Below are positions 49,201-57,969 of a stretch of DNA of 64,000 nt, piece by piece. The stretch's first letter is position 1, and each line of letters begins with the position of its first letter. A program made the translations under genes and the position numbers. This DNA is from Syngnathus acus (Eukaryota; Chordata; Actinopteri; Syngnathiformes; Syngnathidae), in contig NC_051095.1 of assembly GCF_901709675.1 (NCBI RefSeq), forward strand, positions 20,301,456-20,365,455, written 5' to 3'. The notes beneath the pieces are model-generated. The model had not been told where the DNA came from. It saw nothing but the letters and a program-made list of their open reading frames with translations, and did no database searches.

Positions 49201-52112
49201 AAGAAAATCTATTGATGACGAAGAAAATTGGGGTTCATGGCCAAACCGCATTTGACAGAAAGTCGCGTAGAATCAAAGCGTGTAAAATCAAGGTTCAGCT
49301 GTAGCTAGTAATTATATGTATAACATAATTCTAACTGGTTCAACTTATTCATACCAGAGGTTAATGGCTCCACAATAAGAGTAAGCCCTTATTTATCTTG
49401 CAAAAAAAAAAGTGCAGTTTTGGATTTGCCTGAAAACTACATTTAATAACTAACAACTAAAAACTACTCTGAAATGTAAACAAGATGAAAACCCAAGAGC
49501 TATCTGCAGGTAGGAACGAAGAGAGTCTAGACACAAACATTGGCAATAGCTGGTTTAACACTGTTTGGACTGTCCTAACATAGGAAGAAACCACTGGTGG
49601 ATTAAGAAACAGACATCCAGCAAGTAGCCCAAAGACAGGAGCAGATGCAGACCTAACATTTTGAGAGCTGTAAATAAACCTTAGAAAAAAGTGATATCAA
49701 CAAACTGCAAGAACGCAGAAGTGAAGTCTTATATTCTACGAGAAATAGATTAACGGCCTGATCACACAAAGCTTAACCTTTACCCAAGTAATGGACAATT
49801 TGGAGCAAAAAAAGAACCTGATCCCAAACATACACACTCATCTGTGAATTACAGTCATGATTTGGGTTCTTCTGGGGCTGGCCCATACATCTTTGACTCT
49901 AAAGCGTATGCATTTTAATGCTGAAGAGGAAACTGAAGATACAATCAAAAGTAAACAAGAGAGGCTGTCATGAAAGCCCATTTTGTGATGCCGATGGGTC
50001 ACATGCTCGATACAAGCGATTGCAACAAATCATCAAGCCTTTTTTCACTTCACTCTAATTTAAGTCTCTGTTCCAATACAACAGCTACAGCAAAGAATAA
50101 AAATTGGAAAAAATAATAATAATACAGGACGGAGTGTACATTAGGTGAAAGACAGCCTACTTCCCAGCCTAATCCTAACCTGCATTATCTAGCTATTTGA
50201 AAAAACTAAAGAGGCCAATTCAGCGCTTTAGCACAATACTGAGATGAGAAAAAAAACACCCAAACATACAGTTTAGGGCAGGGTTCAACAATCCTGGTTC
50301 TTGGGGTCCAGTCCTACATGTTTTCTTGGTCTCCCTGGTGCAACACACCTAAATCAAATCATCAAATAATCCATCAATCTGCAGAAGCTGTATAAGCATC
50401 CTGATCATTAGAATCAGCTATATTGCGGCAGGGAGACATAAAAACATTGCTTGAAGAGCTTATTATGTTAGTGTTTTAAAACATTTGCCATGAATCTCAT
50501 TTTACTTGTCTGAGTCATGTATGAAAGAATACTTCAGTATTCCTTCAAGTCTCGATTAAACTAAATTACAGTTGAAAATATGTTTGGAATCTGAGGACAA
50601 GTGCACATTTTGCCTGAAAATGCCTCATTTAACCAGATTAGCTACCTTTATGTCAAATATGAAGGAACGTGTTTTTCCCAGTCATTTTTTGTGCGTTTGC
50701 GAGGATGTTGGCAACTAATTCTCATTTCACAAAGTGAACAGCTTTAGCTGTACTTGAAGAGCTTCCAGCATGCTCTTGATGAGTCTTCAGGGGCCTTTCT
50801 GCAATACAAACATGAAAGTCAGGTTGAAACACTATCAGGTACTTTTATTTTGCCACTTCAGGTGCAATACACTGCTAAGGTAAAGGAAGGTCAGCCTGAG
50901 TAACCTTTGGAAAAAATTATATTTTATTCGATACACTTTTGTTCACTATTATTACTTGCACACATATATGTTATCATGTGGTGCTAAGGGAATCGACCAA
51001 CAACACACACCACGGGAAAACTGTGACCTTTGACATGGAAGAAAAAAGAAAGAGAGGTGAAGCATACTGACATTGCATCAGCATGTGTTAGGAATGAAAC
51101 TATGAGGTCATGCTGTCTCTCAGAGCAGTTGGCGTTATGACTTTCAAGTACTAACTGGAAGAACAAAAAGAATAAACAAGCAGCAGGAGAAAAGCCTATC
51201 ACACATTTATTAAAAGTAAGATTTAATGCAATTTATATTTTAACAATTAACTGTCAGTACTAAATGTGGGCTGACGGACAGCTCCAAGGAATCTCATTCT
51301 ACGGATCCAATCAAAGCACAAAACAATCTACGAGACCCGAAAGGGAGATGAGTCATCTGTTCAGTACTATCACTGGAATCAAGTTGAGAACAACAGGACA
51401 TGGTGTGTGAGCAGTACACAACACTGCCTCCTTGTTACAATCATAACATCATCACGTGTTATTTATCTGCATGACAGACAATGTGATGTGCTTGGGCATG
51501 TGAGACAATTTTAGGTGTATCTCTGCTTCATTTCCTGCTAGCACCTTCAGTAAGACTAGAGAAATATCTCCAGTGGCCTGGAAATATCTGCTGCATGTTA
51601 CGCTGATAAAACATAATTTTCTTTCAAAATAATATCCTTCTGCAAGTATCTTTATGTATCTTTTCTTTTAATCTGTAGTGCAACCTCTAAATTCTAAAAC
51701 TGTGAAATTATTATAAAATATAAAAATTCTGGGAAATAAATAATAAGAAATGTAAGTCAAAAAACAAACTTCGATTTGGAAATTCTCAGAATCTTGTAAC
51801 CCTGATTATTATGTTTATGAACTACAAAACAGATTTTGGACAACTTTGGGGATTCCACTAACTGTAGTACAAAATGTAGGTGTTTTTGTAGAAATTACCT
51901 TTGCATGCAAATAAGCAGATTTAGTTTTTGCAAAATAAAACAGACAATACAACCATTGAAATTTTGTATAATATTGCCTAAAAGTAAATCCAGAAATTTA
52001 GAATAATATAACTTACATTATGTTGTATTCAGTAAATGAATATACCTGAGCACTCTTCCACAACCTCAACAGGCTCCTGGTTGGCCATCACATCTGGGGG
52101 TCCTGATGCCAT
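33764..52112 (-). CDS. cracdl: CRACD-family capping-protein inhibitor, CRACDL-like; 15 coding exons, whole gene span
   Basis: Minus-strand join of fifteen exons: 52112-52046, 47835-47673, 46741-46615, 45093-44953, 44867-44808, 42439-42293, 40668-40569, 40497-40284, 40199-39731, 39644-38303, 37864-37767, 37115-36962, 36859-36741, 35844-35751, 34263-33764. Every intron is GT-AG, every phase matches and no stop interrupts the 1264 codons, which is strong proof of a real gene. Seen: a basic KKKSKFQTFK block near residue 23, ALSHDSVFVS near 85, TMSEDDGLPCSPPE near 147, LDNSAAKHKL near 212, a long acidic middle, PSWISMARQKQK near 1043 and a C-terminal EPPWMALAKKKAKAW. Known of the family: CRACD proteins bind capping protein and negatively regulate it, favouring actin filament growth at cell junctions. 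The SEDDGLP segment resembles mammalian CRACDL more than CRACD as I remember them. Family call about 0.9; paralogue about 0.65. Confidence 0.88.
34530..34543 (+). promoter_or_regulatory. CTCF-like motif, one mismatch
   Basis: CCACTAGAGGGAGC fits the vertebrate CTCF core CCASYAGRKGGCRS except at one position. Plus orientation, in the intron before terminal exon 15. Occupancy is not known. Confidence 0.3.
35751..35844 (-). CDS. cracdl: cracdl coding exon 14
   Basis: Acceptor TTTGTCATCAG, donor AAAAG|GTCTGA; 94 bases entering phase 0 and leaving phase 1. It encodes EDQDSNSLLPSYVSQTSKKE, then LCTKTSDFFGK. The first base of the split Val codon is completed exactly by exon 15. The donor GTCTGA is weak, so this exon may be spliced inefficiently or read through into a GT-rich stretch. 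Skipping it would join exon 13 (phase 0) to exon 15 out of frame, so it appears obligatory for this C-terminus. Confidence 0.75.
35969..36675. mobile_element. hAT-type element with 8-bp target duplication, in the cracdl intron 13
   Basis: The ends read TAGGGGTGTAA and TTACACCCCTA, an inverted repeat, and are flanked by a perfect 8-base duplication ATCACGAA at 35961-35968 and 36676-36683. The interior is rich in CGATA/TATCGAT motifs near both ends (subterminal repeats) and has no intact transposase, so it is a non-autonomous copy. The intact duplication suggests modest age. It lies between coding exons 14 and 13. Confidence 0.88.
36741..36859 (-). CDS. cracdl: cracdl coding exon 13, PSWISMARQKQK motif
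   Basis: Acceptor CATTTAG|AACC, donor AAG|GTTAGT. It reads EPAAARGVPAESECPSWISM, then ARQKQKIYKENSLEEITVKK. The P-x-W-[IM]-x-[ML]-A-[KR] pattern is the first of two such repeats in this protein and is typical of CRACD-family C-termini. An alternative acceptor (CTGCAG) twelve bases downstream would delete four residues and keep the frame. The hAT element at 35969-36675 sits in the next intron only 66 bases from this exon. Confidence 0.88.
36962..37115 (-). CDS. cracdl: cracdl coding exon 12, Pro/Lys-rich
   Basis: Acceptor CTCTTTTTAG, donor TCAG|GTGCAT; 154 bases, leaves phase 1. It encodes APVEPPAQPVTCKVEMSSFK, then SPPVFTKPVLPKKPDVHGET. The PxxP and KPxLPKK patterns resemble proline-rich ligand motifs for SH3-type domains (inference). 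Confidence 0.82.
37629..37642 (+). promoter_or_regulatory. CTCF-like motif, one mismatch
   Basis: TCACTAGGTGGCAG fits the core except at its first base. Plus orientation, in the intron between coding exons 12 and 11. Confidence 0.35.
37767..37864 (-). CDS. cracdl: cracdl coding exon 11, NPFGIRLRKT motif
   Basis: Acceptor TATGTACAG, donor GAG|GTGAAA; 98 bases complete the split Glu codon. It encodes ESTVAMEGNNPFGIRLRKTA, then VLHRFGSEEENTE. The GxNPFGIRLRKT core is a compact, conserved-looking motif; family members carry NPFGVRLRRT-like segments as I remember them. It is the clearest folded or binding segment in the C-terminal half besides the WxxxA repeats. Confidence 0.88.
38031..38044 (+). 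promoter_or_regulatory. CTCF-like motif, one mismatch
   Basis: CCACAAGATGGCAG fits the core except for A at the Y position. Plus orientation, in the intron between coding exons 11 and 10, about 390 bases from the motif at 37629. Confidence 0.33.
38303..39644 (-). CDS. cracdl: cracdl coding exon 10, large acidic exon
   Basis: The largest exon: 1342 bases, 447 codons open in one frame, from TTCTTTCAG|ATCCG to GAAG|GTGAGC. The N-terminal two thirds is very rich in Glu, Thr and Ser, with a Thr/Glu/Pro stretch of degenerate x-E-T-[IFV] repeats (ETITPIVPCETVTLEET and similar). Near its 3' end is a distinct basic-hydrophobic island, NERKVRFTIIPAWQRSLSGG, followed by Pro-rich PPPSSAPTPSQEPG. The island stands out against the acidic background and is a good candidate for a conserved binding motif (inference). 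Antisense open frames over this exon are shadows of its purine bias. Confidence 0.9.
39731..40199 (-). CDS. cracdl: cracdl coding exon 9, poly-Glu acidic region
   Basis: Acceptor TTGCTTTCAG, donor TGT|GTAAGT; 157 codons with the split codon. It begins ATPEPPAGHQAFWDHSLVNG, then a Gly/Asp/Glu stretch. Two runs of near-pure Glu follow (nine and seven Glu in a row, with SEDDDEKE between), written by TCC/TCT trinucleotide repeats on the plus strand. Such runs are prone to length change between individuals. It ends LVVERFSQPC. The region is almost certainly disordered. Confidence 0.85.
40284..40497 (-). CDS. cracdl: cracdl coding exon 8
   Basis: Acceptor TTGATGCAG; the exon closes the split Asp codon (D-A-S-D-D-V-L-K) and runs through KPKEEKEAQEKEQPLLHEAT and DELDVSLDQDTSCHSG to SSLDSP. 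The donor is AT|GTGCGT, which leaves two bases that join exon 9 as Ile-Ala-Thr-Pro-Glu. A second GT six bases on (GTAAAC) would break the frame into exon 9, so the first donor is preferred even though GTGCGT is not the strongest consensus. The product is mostly charged and low in complexity. Confidence 0.78.
40569..40668 (-). CDS. cracdl: cracdl coding exon 7
   Basis: Acceptor GGTCCATGCAG, donor CGAG|GTTAGT; 100 bases, leaves phase 1. It encodes RLEIKSEEHNGMDGSLNISF, then PDSLEAPEEEEKR. In mammals the region after the LDNSAAKHKL motif becomes a Glu/Arg-rich helix; here it turns acidic directly, starting the long negatively charged middle of the protein. Frame and both splice sites support it; no specific motif is visible. 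Confidence 0.8.
40963..41824. mobile_element. TACCGT-type element with internal duplication, GGCGCACC subfamily
   Basis: 862 bp in the cracdl intron between coding exons 7 and 6. The ends read TACCGTATTTTCCGCACTAT and its complement, with subterminal GTGCGCCTTATA repeats at both sides. Inside, a 163-bp unit at 41219-41381 recurs at 41470-41632. The short open frames over the duplicate (40913-41278, 41275-41547) match no transposase I know. Confidence 0.82.
42293..42439 (-). CDS. cracdl: cracdl coding exon 6, LDNSAAKHKL motif
   Basis: Acceptor CTCTCCCCAG, donor AAT|GTAAGA; 49 codons, phase 0 both sides. The C-terminal half reads FGCLDNSAAKHKLGLRHKAC and ends NRRKAAN. The R/C-LDNSAAKHKL core is a hallmark shared with mammalian CRACD. 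The preceding Ser/Pro-rich part (SSRAVSPLVTVPGDFSQPAS) is probably disordered. The neighbouring intron on the 3' side holds the 862-bp TACCGT element at 40963-41824, and the 5' intron holds a related one at 43239-43654. Confidence 0.9.
42496..42610 (+). repeat. L2-like retroposon fragment in cracdl intron 6
   Basis: It shows GACCCTGGACTGATTGCCAG, CCAATCACAGGGTA and CTTATGCCTTTGGACAATTT, a familiar teleost L2-type block. It lies in the intron upstream of coding exon 6, 57 bases from the exon. Confidence 0.65.
43239..43654. mobile_element. TACCGT-type element, GGCGCACC subfamily, second copy
   Basis: 416 bp in the intron between coding exons 6 and 5. It begins TACCGTATTTTCCGGACTAT and ends with the complement bearing one change (CGGCA for CGGTA). 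Subterminal ACTATAAGGCGCACC repeats are present in both directions. Its interior is unrelated to the copy at 40963 by eye, so only the terminal parts define the subfamily. Confidence 0.82.
44808..44867 (-). CDS. cracdl: cracdl coding exon 5, 20 codons
   Basis: A 60-base exon between CTTTCAG and CAG|GTAATT, phase 0 at both ends, so it can be skipped without breaking the frame. It encodes NQAERNNSLNLAGGDSDKDQ. It has no motif I recognise. Because it is short and symmetric it is a good candidate for a cassette exon. Confidence 0.75.
44953..45093 (-). CDS. cracdl: cracdl coding exon 4, SEDDGLP segment
   Basis: Acceptor GGAATTGCAG, donor ACG|GTAACA; 47 whole codons. It encodes LQLKQAIRLGSPPS, then a central part reading KRTEDAGTMSEDDGLPCSPP and an end YTSSQAAT. 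The E-D-A-G-x-x-SEDDGLP-x-SPPE pattern is what leads me to CRACDL rather than CRACD, since the matching region of CRACD reads differently as I recall it. The clustered Ser-Pro and acidic residues look like phosphorylation sites (inference). Confidence 0.88.
46615..46741 (-). CDS. cracdl: cracdl coding exon 3, ALSHDS motif
   Basis: Acceptor TTTTCTAAAG, donor CAG|GTACTC; 127 bases close the split codon and end in phase 0. It encodes SKVSLGSKALSHDSVFVSDS, then a stretch ending GASQDSIHGKVKSLQ. The G-[SN]-[KR]-ALSHDS-[IV]-F segment followed by S-Q-[DE]-x-[IV] and a short K-x-L-Q helix is characteristic of CRACD-family proteins as I remember them. Confidence 0.9.
47425..47535 (+). repeat. L2-like retroposon fragment in cracdl intron 2
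   Basis: It contains ATGGCAAGAACATGCAATC, GGAGCCGAGATTCAAACCCC and CAACACTGTGAGAAAG, the GATTCGAACCC-type block of teleost L2 repeats. It lies about 140 bases from the donor of coding exon 2. The GATTCAAACC word resembles a tRNA T-arm, but no tRNA fold accompanies it. Confidence 0.55.
47673..47835 (-). CDS. cracdl: cracdl coding exon 2, basic Lys-rich N-terminal block
   Basis: Acceptor TATCCCTTCAG, donor GG|GTAAGA; enters in phase 1 and leaves in phase 2. It encodes KKKSKFQTFKNFFVRKKKKE followed by a Ser/Asn-rich stretch ending SEKGKG. This Lys/Phe block is the most recognisable N-terminal signature of the CRACD family, present in both CRACD and CRACDL, and could contact acidic lipids or partner proteins (inference). 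The upstream intron (52045-47836) holds two nested transposons at 48346-49303. Confidence 0.88.
48346..49303. mobile_element. MITE with CTGAACCTCGATT ends, interrupted by a nested element
   Basis: Left end TACAGCTGAACCTCGATTAT, right end AAAATCAAGGTTCAGCTGTA. Next to the ends are GCGGACTTTGAGGTC (left) and GGGGTTCATGGCC (right). The element at 48497-49063 sits inside it. Without the insertion it would be about 390 bp. A related copy lies at 10540-11148. Confidence 0.75.
48497..49063. mobile_element. TACCGT-type element, TATAATGCGC subfamily, short copy, nested
   Basis: 567 bp in cracdl intron 1, inverted relative to 11911-12765 and shortened inside. Ends TACCGTCTTTTTCCATGTAT and complement. 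It lies within another element (48346-49303), so it is the younger of the two insertions. Confidence 0.82.
50279..50455. mobile_element. fragment of the same hAT MITE family, in cracdl intron 1
   Basis: It starts AGGGTTCAACAATCCTGG and contains CTGCAGAAGCTGTATAAGC followed by CCTGATCATTAGAATCAGC. It matches the core of the copies near 16400 and 30550. The right end has decayed. Confidence 0.55.
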
Positions 52113-52128
52113 GGCTGCAGGGTCACTG
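52046..52128 (-). CDS. cracdl: cracdl first certain coding exon (start codon 52112-52110)
   Basis: The exon opens after TTTTGCAG and ends CTCAG|GTATA. The first ATG of the exon gives MASGPPDVMANQEPVEVVEE, then C-S and a split Gly codon. The reading frame is open upstream of that ATG to the splice site (S-D-P-A-A), so an upstream exon ending with two spare bases could extend the protein. The acceptor reads GCAGCAG, a tandem (NAGNAG) site: using the second AG (exon start 52125) drops one codon and keeps frame. This exon precedes the basic block and makes an acidic N-terminus. Confidence 0.8.
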
Positions 52129-52799
52129 CTGCAAAAGAAATGAGCATGGTGAGCCGCCTCTACCCTCTTGAAAAGATTTTTTTTTTTTTTTTTTTAATAC
52201 ATGTGACTGTTGTCCACTTGCAAGGAGATTGAACTCACATGATGACGATGTGATTCAAGTGTAATTCAAGTTAAAGTTGTATCTCGTAATAGCTGGGTAG
52301 GACAAAACTATTTTCAGTTAATAAAGGCATTTCTATTTTTACTACAATCCAAGAACCTCAAACAAACTGCACAATCAAGTTCAAATAATCCCACGGGGGC
52401 GTCTGAGCTATATTTACCATCGCCTGCTGCTGATGCCCATGTCCTGTCACTCAGCCAGACATGGTGAAATGTTTTCATATTGAAAGTACCTGCAGTTTCT
52501 CGTTAAACGTTAATATTTCATTGGACACCAGAAAGTTTGAGTCAATAAGAGTACAGCCCCAAAATTGTGAAATGATGGAATATTTGGATGCTGAGCAATT
52601 ATTTTTTAGTTTGACGACTTTAGATTTAAAGTTTTTAGTTTTTTCCTTGTACTACTTGAATTTTATCATTTGCCTGCTATTTTGTGTTTGGAAAGGTGAT
52701 CATTAATAAAATACTGAATCAAAGGGGTCTAAGGATGTGATAGAATTACAGTATGTTCTTTCAGTATTAGTCACACTGCTGGGAACACAAAGAATTCCG

Positions 52800-53010
52800 T
52801 GCAACACAATTATTTTATCAATTTTATTTTATTTTTATTATTAATATTTCGTTATTTTATTTTATTATAATTTTATTAATTATTAGTTCAATCACTTCTG
52901 AATGTAAACTCTCACATCATTATGAAGCAAGCCCAGCTTTTATTTTATATTATTATTATCGTTATTTATGTTTTATTATTTTTATTATTATTTAAACGGT
53001 CTACTAGTAA
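52800..53010. repeat. AT-rich TTAT/TATTAT repeat tract in the cracdl 5' intron
   Basis: Imperfect runs of TTTTATT and TTATTATTAT over roughly 200 bases, about 700 bases upstream of the first certain coding exon. No coding signal. Confidence 0.7.
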
Positions 53011-54214
53011 TTTTTGTTGTACTGGCGTTTTAAAAAAATTCTATTTTTAGGTTTACAAGTCGACAACGCTCACCATTATGCTTGTTTCTGTTTTGAAGAG
53101 GGTCTCCTTTTTTCACATTAGGGAAGTAGGCGACAAGCTTCTTGTCATCTGTGTTTAGATTATAAAATCGTAGCAAATGGAACATTCTGGAGTTTATCAC
53201 ATGCAGATGGCATTTATACAACAACAAATATAACCAACCCCCTTTTGCAAAAAAACTTTCCTAATTCTCCATTCTGCAGAACGGAAAGAATTTGTAAAAC
53301 AATTTGGTTCCAAACAGCATTTTACCCCAACACACAGACATTAAGTCAGTAATAATCTCAAAAGTAGTGATGGAATCACTTCCTCCCAGATCTGAACACA
53401 GAAAACAATACGGTTCTCAGGAAAGACTATTATGGACCCTCAGTATCACAAGTGCCAGTGTTAGTCTTTTGTTATTAGGTTGTGTAAACCTTGTGTTTTC
53501 AGTATATGTGCATGTGCGTGCGTGCGTTTGTTGTGGGTTCAGTAGTGAGACTGACAAACAGAATTGGATTTTAGTGCTTTGTGACCGAACCAACAATTAA
53601 TTTAAACCTTGGAGTCAGAAAATTCAACAATCAAACCAAAAAAGACTGAATGTGTACTCGTGGCTCGCAGGCAATTTTCTTTGATGGACCACATCATATG
53701 ATTCAGTTTTTGCTCTCCATCTGGCAACCGCAGTCTACTTCGGTTCTGGCGTTGAGCTCTTCCTATTCCTTTACTAAAAGGGAGTGTATGGCGTACTGTT
53801 TTAAAAGTGATCCATTTAAAGTCACGCTTGTAAATGACCTGTCAGAGAAAGTCTAAGCTAATGATTGCCAAACGAAGGAACGTCATGACTTTACTGCTTG
53901 GATCATTGCTGTTGTACTTCACTTTTGAAGGTGGCGGCAATCCACATTATGAACTATTGTCTGGTTTTAAAACTAATCAGGAAGTCTAACCATCTGTGAC
54001 TTGTGAATGCTACAAATGGCAGCAGCGACAGACCTACACACTTCTGTGCCAGAATTTCACATATGTGGAGAGGCACAAATAAACACGAGGCAACAAATTT
54101 CACACAAATGAAAGCAGAGAGAGGACGTCCAGGCCTTCAATTGGCTAAAAAGAGATATTAAAGATTGCTGGAAGATGAGATAAAGTAGCAGCTGCTAATC
54201 TTTAAAGTACTCAC

Positions 54215-54339
54215 GACATTCATTGAAAAGATCATCTGGTGTAGGCAAGACCCCCCATCGTCTCGGTTTAGTTCAGACATTGCAGCCGGATCCAAATTCT
54301 CTGCCACTTGAGGGGCATTACCCAATACATCTATTTCAA
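54215..54339 (-). other. weak candidate 5' exon upstream of cracdl
   Basis: Acceptor ACATTTTCAG and donor TC|GTGAGT delimit 125 bases. The last five bases, ATG TC, would join exon 52128-52046 to give M-S-S-D-P-A-A-M in frame. A different frame of the exon is open for 41 codons and reads protein-like (VLGNAPQVAENLDPAAMSEL) but enters the next exon at a stop. Evidence is only the splice signals; treat as tentative. Confidence 0.22.
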
Positions 54340-54905
54340 CTGAAAATGTTCTGTCCTGCTTAGATGATTTGGGTATTCGAGAGATGTTTTGCGGGAAACT
54401 TAAATGCTACTATGAAATAAAATATTGAAATGGTTTACCTTTCTGTTATTCAAAAGTTGCACATTGATCTTTGAAACACTTCAACACGATTTAGACCTGC
54501 CGAGACTAAACGCCACTTTCAGCACTGCATCGGAAATGACAATGCTTCTTCTTTTAAAAGCATTTCTAAAAATTATTTTTCAGGCTCTAAAATAATATTC
54601 ATGTTAAAGGAAGGGCTAAACCTGCACCGATTTTCATGTTAAAATTATACCCCAATAATTACCCCCCACCCCCATTCACGCAAAAGGTTAGGATCATTAA
54701 CGCGATCAAGCCCATGAAGCATTTGAGCTTGGGCCTTTATTATCAGTCATCTGCCAACATTGTACAGTGCCAGTTTTTGTGTGTTCCTAAAAGACAAATA
54801 AAGGTTTGCACACCAAATGTCCTTAGTATTGTCCACTTTAAGAAATCCACAAGGTTTCATAGCCTTATTTTCGGTGTCAGGGAGCTGGGGGTCTAAATGA
54901 CTGAC

Positions 54906-54955
54906 CTTCGCCCACTTCCAAAGCCGGCTCCCCACGGTGACATCCTCCGCTTCAT
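54906..54955 (-). other. candidate alternative 5' exon, in frame with cracdl
   Basis: A 50-base exon predicted from an excellent acceptor (a pyrimidine tract of about 45 bases, then CCCATAG) and a GAAG|GTCAGT donor. Its first three bases are ATG, and the frame runs MKRRMSPWGAGFGSGR with two spare bases that complete a Ser codon and enter exon 52128-52046 in frame, adding 22 residues. Alternatively it is a 5' UTR exon or an internal exon; read after exon 60566-60457 in its other frame it would lead to a stop. Confidence 0.4.
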
Positions 54956-57723
54956 CTATGGGAAAGATGGGGGACGAAAAAGAAGAATGAAGGAAGAGAA
55001 AAGATGAGCAGTCACGATGAGGTCATTCATGAAGAGCAAAGGAAATGACGGAGGGGGAGCTTATGAGAAAACAGTGGGGACAAATAAGGGAGAAAGATCG
55101 CAAGAGCAGAGGGAGTCACAGATGGGGTTGTGGGAAAGAGCAACATGAAGAGAAAGAAAAAGCAGTTAGATAAACGAATGATCGGGAAGAGGAGAAGGAA
55201 AGCAAACTTACAGTAAACAGAAGAGCCCTTCCAGCAGAAAGCACCAGTGTGCTTTTAAACTAAACATGGCAAAAAGCCCACTGTTACACCCTTACATGTT
55301 TTTTGTCATCTTTTTACCAGCTCGGTGTCCACATACTGCCGCGGGACGGGGTGTTCGAGTCAAAGCAGGAATTTGCCAGCTTCTGAGGCCTAACAAGTGT
55401 AATGCATCCAACGTGCATGAGAGGGAAGTTTAACACCCCAAAAAATCACATCTCTGTGTTGAAAACAAATCAAATTGTTTTAATGTGGCAAGCAGCAATG
55501 ACTGTGTAAATACCTGCTTATCTAAGCGCAGTGTTGTGGAAAAGGAACATTACAGTTATTTTGGGTGTTTTGGGAAATGTCCCAAAGGTGACTGTCGAGA
55601 GGCAGAGTGTTATTTTCGTCCTTAGACTTTTCATTATGGCTTGCTAAAACATATGTACCATCCAAAACGTGTAAGCATCAAGAAACAGTGTTGAGTTGAT
55701 GCCATTCAATTGATCACGCATCACACTATGACCATTTAAAGAAGCACCTAACAATGAGCTAGTTGGCACTTAATTTTAGGCTAACCTACTTCGATGGGTT
55801 TGGTGTGGAAGAACAGAACAGAAAAGACCTTGCTGGCCCAACATTAGTGACCTCTCACTAAGGTTCTTCTGAACGGCATAGACAAACATTCCCACAGACA
55901 CTAAAATCTTTCTGAAGAGTGTTTTAGATACAAAAGTATGTTTACAAAACAGAGATTATTGTGCACCAGCTTGAGTAGGAGGTTCCTTCTTGTATTGCTA
56001 GAAATAAATTTGGGCAGAATATAAACATTCTGTTAGTACAATTGAAAAATGGTGACCAGGGGCGAACCAAAATATAGTTTTACACATAACTAAACTCTGA
56101 AACCTGTATTATTCTGTTGAAACATTTCACAAGATGCACTCCAAGTTTAAGTTCACCTATAAAAACAAGCTTCATCATTCTGGAGGTCTGAACATGTTTG
56201 TGCAAAGCCATAATATGCAAAACCTCAAATGCCACATTCAGGCCTTAAGTGCTTTATTTTGCCTAACAAATGCAGGCATCTGATTGTTCTCTTTCTTTCC
56301 AAGATGACTGTCTAATAACTTCGAAGTAATTAAAAAAAAAAAGAAAATCTCTTAAAACCACAATAGTGTCAACACGGTATTACTGAGCTGGAACCCAACA
56401 GCCCTAGACTAGGCAAGCATGTGCATGCGTGTGTGTGTGTGTGTGTGTTTTTGTGCCAGAATTCTTACATAATGGATTAGCACATAAATGCCTGCCTTTA
56501 TTAGGCAGATAAAATAACATCAGTTTCACATCTAAACACGCAGTCTAAAGACTTGCGTCAAAGCAGTGGGTACAAATGAGACAATCAAAATGTCTGCCGA
56601 GGTTAGACGTGCATTCAGAATTCCTGCAGAAGTGAGGGATGTGTGCAAGCGAACAGTCAAATTGGTGAAGCTTATTCTTATGGCCACTGCCTGAATGACG
56701 CAACAAAAATCCAGTCTAATTCGCCTTAATTCCTGAATGAAACCAGTGTCACCAGACTCACTGCACTACAGGCGCACAGCACTTGTTAATGAACAACATC
56801 CAGGCTAAATAAGATGACTGCTGACAAGAACATCTTCTCAAGCCTGGAACATAAAAATGTATTTCATTCTTTCTAAATCTGAATTTAAAAAAAAGGCTTT
56901 ACAACTAAGGCACACTACTGCAGAATTCAGCGAGGTTATTGTGATAGTATCTCTCTAGCTTCTTAGGCAATTCAGGAAAACTTTTCTGAAATTCAATATT
57001 AGTGTTTAAAATATCGGCAGTACAAGTTTTCACTCCCTTTACCCTGATTATTTTGCCACGTATTTTTCCAAACTTTGTTTTCTCTCTTTGCAGTCCTGAC
57101 ATTGAATGAAGGGATGATGACACATTGAGATATATTTGAGCCGTAACAGAGGTATGATGGCTCCCGTATATAAGGGAAAGAGTGTGAAGTTGTCATGCAC
57201 TTTTATTTAAATGCAGTAGTCATGGTATAAAAGGTCACACTGGTGTAGTAATATCCCACTTGACTGGATGTTTTTTTTTTAATAGTAATATCGGAGTTGG
57301 AATTTCCCAACAAGCTCCTGCAGGAAAAAAAAAAACACTATTGTGGTATTGAATTGAGTTCAGTTTTGTACAAGGCAAACATAGTTAAAAACTTAGTAAT
57401 AAAAATATCCCACACATTCACACATATTGTGAGCACATGATTGCTTAGTGTAGAGTGCAGATGGATTGAGTTTGGTAATGTGACGTTGGTGACTTGATGA
57501 TGAGCCACGGGCCTTCAATTTACAGAGAGAGGCGGAAATGTAAAAGGGAATCTGGAAAGAAGGCTATGAGAATATATGAGCAGTAGCACTAGGCGTCATA
57601 CGCAAAGGATGCAGAAGAGATGAAGTGGAAAGTGACAAGAGTGAAGCTTCATCCCGAAGATGATATATGAGTGATTGAGATGGTACACTATATTAAATGC
57701 TGATTGAATTTCTACCTAAAATC

Positions 57724-57969
<246 letters not shown>

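Noticed and set aside
53074-53188. Possible minus-strand exon reading MFHLLRFYNLNTDDKKLVAY
   Set aside because: It has a GTGAGC donor, but the acceptor lacks a pyrimidine tract and the phase does not fit the downstream exon.
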